Origin: Halotia branconii CENA392
Lineage (GTDB): Bacteria > Cyanobacteriota > Cyanobacteriia > Cyanobacteriales > Nostocaceae
DNA: 64,000 bases
Direction of reading: 5' to 3'
NCBI RefSeq assembly: GCF_029953635.1
Contig: NZ_CP124543.1
Span: forward strand, 5,001,455-5,065,454
Shown: one piece after another, positions 61,863 to 64,000 of the stretch
How the letters are laid out: each line of letters begins with the position of its first letter
How positions within the stretch are numbered: position 1 is the first letter of the stretch
Position numbers and translations under genes: made by a program
Notes under the pieces: generated by a model
The model's database searches: none
What the model was told of the DNA's origin: nothing
What the model saw: the letters and a program-made list of their open reading frames with translations, nothing else

Positions 61863-63056
61863 ATGGTTAACTCTTTCAATACCCGCCCTGAGATTTTATG
61901 GCGACAAGTTTGGGGATTAGCCGCTTTACTAGCAGCGATTATCTTCAGTTGGATGGTGTATGGATTTTATCAGCCCAAAATTTTACAACGACTAGAATTT
62001 GTCGAACTGGCAAGTTGGCTAGGAATAATACAGGGTTTACTTACAGCAGTGATGGAACCTTTGATTGGCAGAATTTCCGATCATATCCAGCAGCGCTTGG
62101 GTAGCCGTTTGCCAATGATTAGTGTCGGGGTAGTATTGGCAAGTTTAATTTTTGTCACTGTTTCGCTGTTAGCAAAACAGAATTTTCCAGTAGGTACACG
62201 TTGGATAGTACCAGTGTTAATGACTGCTTGGGTGATAGCCATGAGCAGCTTTCGTAGTCCAGCGATCGCACTTTTAACGCAATTTGCACCTGTAGCCGAA
62301 TTACCCCAAGCTAATGCCATTCTGGTGTTCGTATTTGGATTAGTAGCAGCTATTGCTTCAATGGGAAATACCTTACTTTATAGTATGGGTGCATCAATTA
62401 CTTTTCTTTTAGGAGCGATCACTTTAGTCTTAGGAGCATATATTTTGCGGTTATTTACTCCTAGACATGCTTTTGATCCCCATATCTTAAATCCAGTTAT
62501 GTCTGCGGAAGCTCCTAAATTGCTGTTGATTTTAATTTTTGTAATTGGTTTAGCGACAGGAATTGAAGTTAATCTATTAATATCGATATTTCCTCAAGAA
62601 TTGCAAACTCAGCTGCCTGGACTCCAGGTAGATTTTATTGTTTCGGAAATACTTTTAGTGTCAGCGATCGCTTCAGTACCTTTGGGAGAATTGACAGCAG
62701 AATTAGGTGCTAATAAATCTATATTGATTGGTTTAGGCTCAATGACAGGTTTGATGGGATTAACATTATTGAATGATAATAATATCCTAGCAATAGGATT
62801 AATACTTGCTTTTGGTGTCAGCGTTAGCTTAGTTTTTATTAGTATGATTTCTTTAGTATTAACTAAAATACCTTCTATTCAGGCAGGCTTAGGTACAGGA
62901 TTATATTTTGGTGGTACTGCTGGAGGAACTGCGATCATATCTTTGTTGATGAAACAAATAGGAATCACATCAATAGGTGCATTTTTATTAGCTGAGTTGG
63001 CTTTTTTAGTAGTGACTGTGTGTATTCTGCTGAGTAAGAAAATATCTATTGCTTAG
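61863..63056 (+). CDS. MFS-type transporter
   Basis: A 397-residue protein with about 12 membrane helices. The loop between helices 2 and 3 reads GRISDHIQQRLGSRLPM, an MFS signature (G-R-x-S-D). The overall pattern resembles the PucC/BCD or SLC45-like branch of MFS. The substrate is not indicated by the context. AAGG precedes the ATG by about 9 bases. It runs into the following repeat only 14 bases after its stop. Confidence 0.85.
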   Translation: MVNSFNTRPEILWRQVWGLAALLAAIIFSWMVYGFYQPKILQRLEFVELASWLGIIQGLLTAVMEPLIGRISDHIQQRLGSRLPMISVGVVLASLIFVTVSLLAKQNFPVGTRWIVPVLMTAWVIAMSSFRSPAIALLTQFAPVAELPQANAILVFVFGLVAAIASMGNTLLYSMGASITFLLGAITLVLGAYILRLFTPRHAFDPHILNPVMSAEAPKLLLILIFVIGLATGIEVNLLISIFPQELQTQLPGLQVDFIVSEILLVSAIASVPLGELTAELGANKSILIGLGSMTGLMGLTLLNDNNILAIGLILAFGVSVSLVFISMISLVLTKIPSIQAGLGTGLYFGGTAGGTAIISLLMKQIGITSIGAFLLAELAFLVVTVCILLSKKISIA

Positions 63057-63066
63057 GTTAATTAAA

Positions 63067-63588
63067 CTAGAGGCTCAGATCCCCGACTTCTTTGAGAAGT
63101 CGGGGATCTTGTTGTTCACAAAGTTCTCGCAATTTAGTTAAAACTTGTTGGGCATGTCCTTTTGTTTTCACATTTGGCCAAGCATAAGCAATAATTTTCT
63201 CAGGTGAAATCAGAAAAGTTGAGCGCGCTACACCCATATATTCTTTTCCCATAAATTTCTTTAAGCGCCAAGCACCATAGTTTTCTATGAGATGATGTTC
63301 TAAATCACTTAAAAGAGTAATTGACAAGTTATGTTTGTCGATAAATTTACAATGGGCTTTCCCGGAATCTGGACTTACGCCTAGGATTACTGCGTTTAGG
63401 GTACTGAAGTCTTGATACAGTTGCGTGAAATCTTTAGCTTCCGTAGTGCAGCCGGAGGTGTCATCTTTGGGGTAAAAATAGAGGATGACCCATTTACCGC
63501 TAAAATCATCCAGAGTAACTGAATTATCATTTTGGTCAGGAGTAGAAAAATCAGGCGCTGGTTGTCCAACTTCAGGAATATTGCTCAT
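63067..63588 (-). CDS. Peroxiredoxin (BCP/PrxQ), C-terminus encoded by a repeat
   Basis: A 173-residue thiol peroxidase. It has VGQPAPDFSTPDQNDNSVTL, the peroxidatic Cys in PKDDTSGCTTEAKDF, and a Cys about 35 residues later (AHCKF). The typical BCP length is about 150 residues. The last 16 or so residues (EQQDPRLLKEVGDLSL) and the stop codon come from the palindromic repeat at 63070-63120, which has replaced or extended the native end. The enzyme core is intact, so activity is probable. Confidence 0.92.
   Translation of the reverse strand: MSNIPEVGQPAPDFSTPDQNDNSVTLDDFSGKWVILYFYPKDDTSGCTTEAKDFTQLYQDFSTLNAVILGVSPDSGKAHCKFIDKHNLSITLLSDLEHHLIENYGAWRLKKFMGKEYMGVARSTFLISPEKIIAYAWPNVKTKGHAQQVLTKLRELCEQQDPRLLKEVGDLSL
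63070..63120. repeat. Palindromic repeat, copy 2
   Basis: Perfect 14-base arms AGATCCCCGACTTC (63077-63090) and GAAGTCGGGGATCT (63096-63109) around TTTGA, flanked by GAGGCTC and TTGTTGTTCAC. It is the same element as at 23351-23400. It also forms a stem between the convergent MFS and peroxiredoxin genes and could end both transcripts. Confidence 0.88.
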
Positions 63589-63672
63589 AATGGGAACTTG
63601 AGAGATTGCGTTAGCGAAGCTTAACGAAGTTATCGCCTAATAATTACTGTCCCATATTTCTATTCGTAATAA

Positions 63673-64000
63673 ATGTCCAACTCCAAAAACATGCTACGTG
63701 AATTTACTAATCGTGAGCAGTTATTAACCTACCTCCGTGAGGAATTTACCACAGCCGCAGAACGTGATGTTTACATCAGCAAAGTTGTTGGTGGGCGTAA
63801 AGCTGCTGAACAAGCACTGCAAAAAGTGAATGCAGCAGAATATAGTAAAACTCGTAATTTTTTAACAGGTGCAGTTACGAGACTGTCGCCCTACATTCGT
63901 TATGGTGTTTTGAGTCTGCGAGAAGTTCGAGATTATGTACTTAAACAGGTAAACAATCTTGAAGATGGCACTAAATTAATTAACGAATTAGCTTGGCGCG
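63673..64000 (+). CDS. Photolyase-like FAD-binding-domain protein, 5' part
   Basis: 109 codons to the window edge, frame open. The translated part (TRNFLTGAVTRLSPYIRYGV, then SLREVRDYVLKQ and LINELAWR) matches the FAD-binding domain of photolyases and cryptochromes (S-PYIRYG; L-I-x-E-L-x-WR). The amino-terminal antenna domain is absent; the protein opens directly with the FAD domain. It may be a stand-alone FAD-binding relative; the rest is outside the window. Confidence 0.82.
   Translation, partial: MSNSKNMLREFTNREQLLTYLREEFTTAAERDVYISKVVGGRKAAEQALQKVNAAEYSKTRNFLTGAVTRLSPYIRYGVLSLREVRDYVLKQVNNLEDGTKLINELAWR

Overview
The window looks like chromosome from a filamentous, probably heterocyst-forming cyanobacterium of the Nostoc/Anabaena type. 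The evidence is the many gcgatcgc (HIP1) sites, a PatA-type response regulator, a high-light-inducible protein, an SLH-domain porin, a Mo-dependent-nitrogenase C-terminal-domain protein, a mycosporine-like amino acid gene set, and dense families of short intergenic repeats. The species cannot be fixed from the sequence.

Layout. 1-5.2 kb: a cellulose-synthase-like glycosyltransferase (cut by the window edge) and a double-DUF3131 secreted protein, probably for exopolysaccharide. 5.7-8.3 kb: two unrecognised small genes and an outer-membrane barrel. 8.5-14.7 kb: a three-gene two-component operon (kinase, multi-PAS hybrid kinase, single-domain receiver) behind a relic of a larger kinase. 14.8-17.7 kb: a DUF2330 protein with an RnfD/NqrB-like membrane protein, then a small secreted protein. 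18.4-21.8 kb: mysA-mysB-mysC, giving mycosporine-glycine, with no terminal enzyme in the window. 22.5-27.4 kb: VOC protein, kinase relic, a MITE-like element, chorismate lyase, HLIP, porin. 27.6-31.3 kb: a compact operon of a 45-residue peptide, a PqqD-like/M50 metalloprotease membrane protein and a TPR protein, which resembles an undescribed peptide-maturation or signalling system. 31.5-36.4 kb: the cobalt regulator coaR and cobalt exporter coaT, separated by an AAA ATPase plus TOPRIM-like pair of defence type. 36.4-39.2 kb: hicAB, and a HerA-like ATPase divergent from a small winged-helix-like gene. 39.2-49.4 kb: mfd (with two in-frame repeat insertions), a CNNM/CBS protein, a broken aldo/keto reductase, a toxin-antitoxin pair with a nonsense mutation in the toxin, an ankyrin protein, DUF4079, DUF1997 and an atypical SDR. 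50-54.7 kb: FHA protein, tRNA-His, DUF4359, sirB/cbiX-cobA and a PatA-like regulator. 55.9-64 kb: a hydroxylase-SDR fusion, a secreted protein, creatininase-family protein, cupin, nitrogenase-C-terminal-domain protein, MFS transporter, a peroxiredoxin whose tail is encoded by a repeat, and the start of a photolyase-like gene.

The most interesting parts are the peptide/PqqD-M50/TPR operon, the defence-like pair inserted into the cobalt-efflux locus and cotranscribed with its sensor, and mobile short repeats that have entered coding sequence (mfd, the peroxiredoxin) or sit beside truncated genes.
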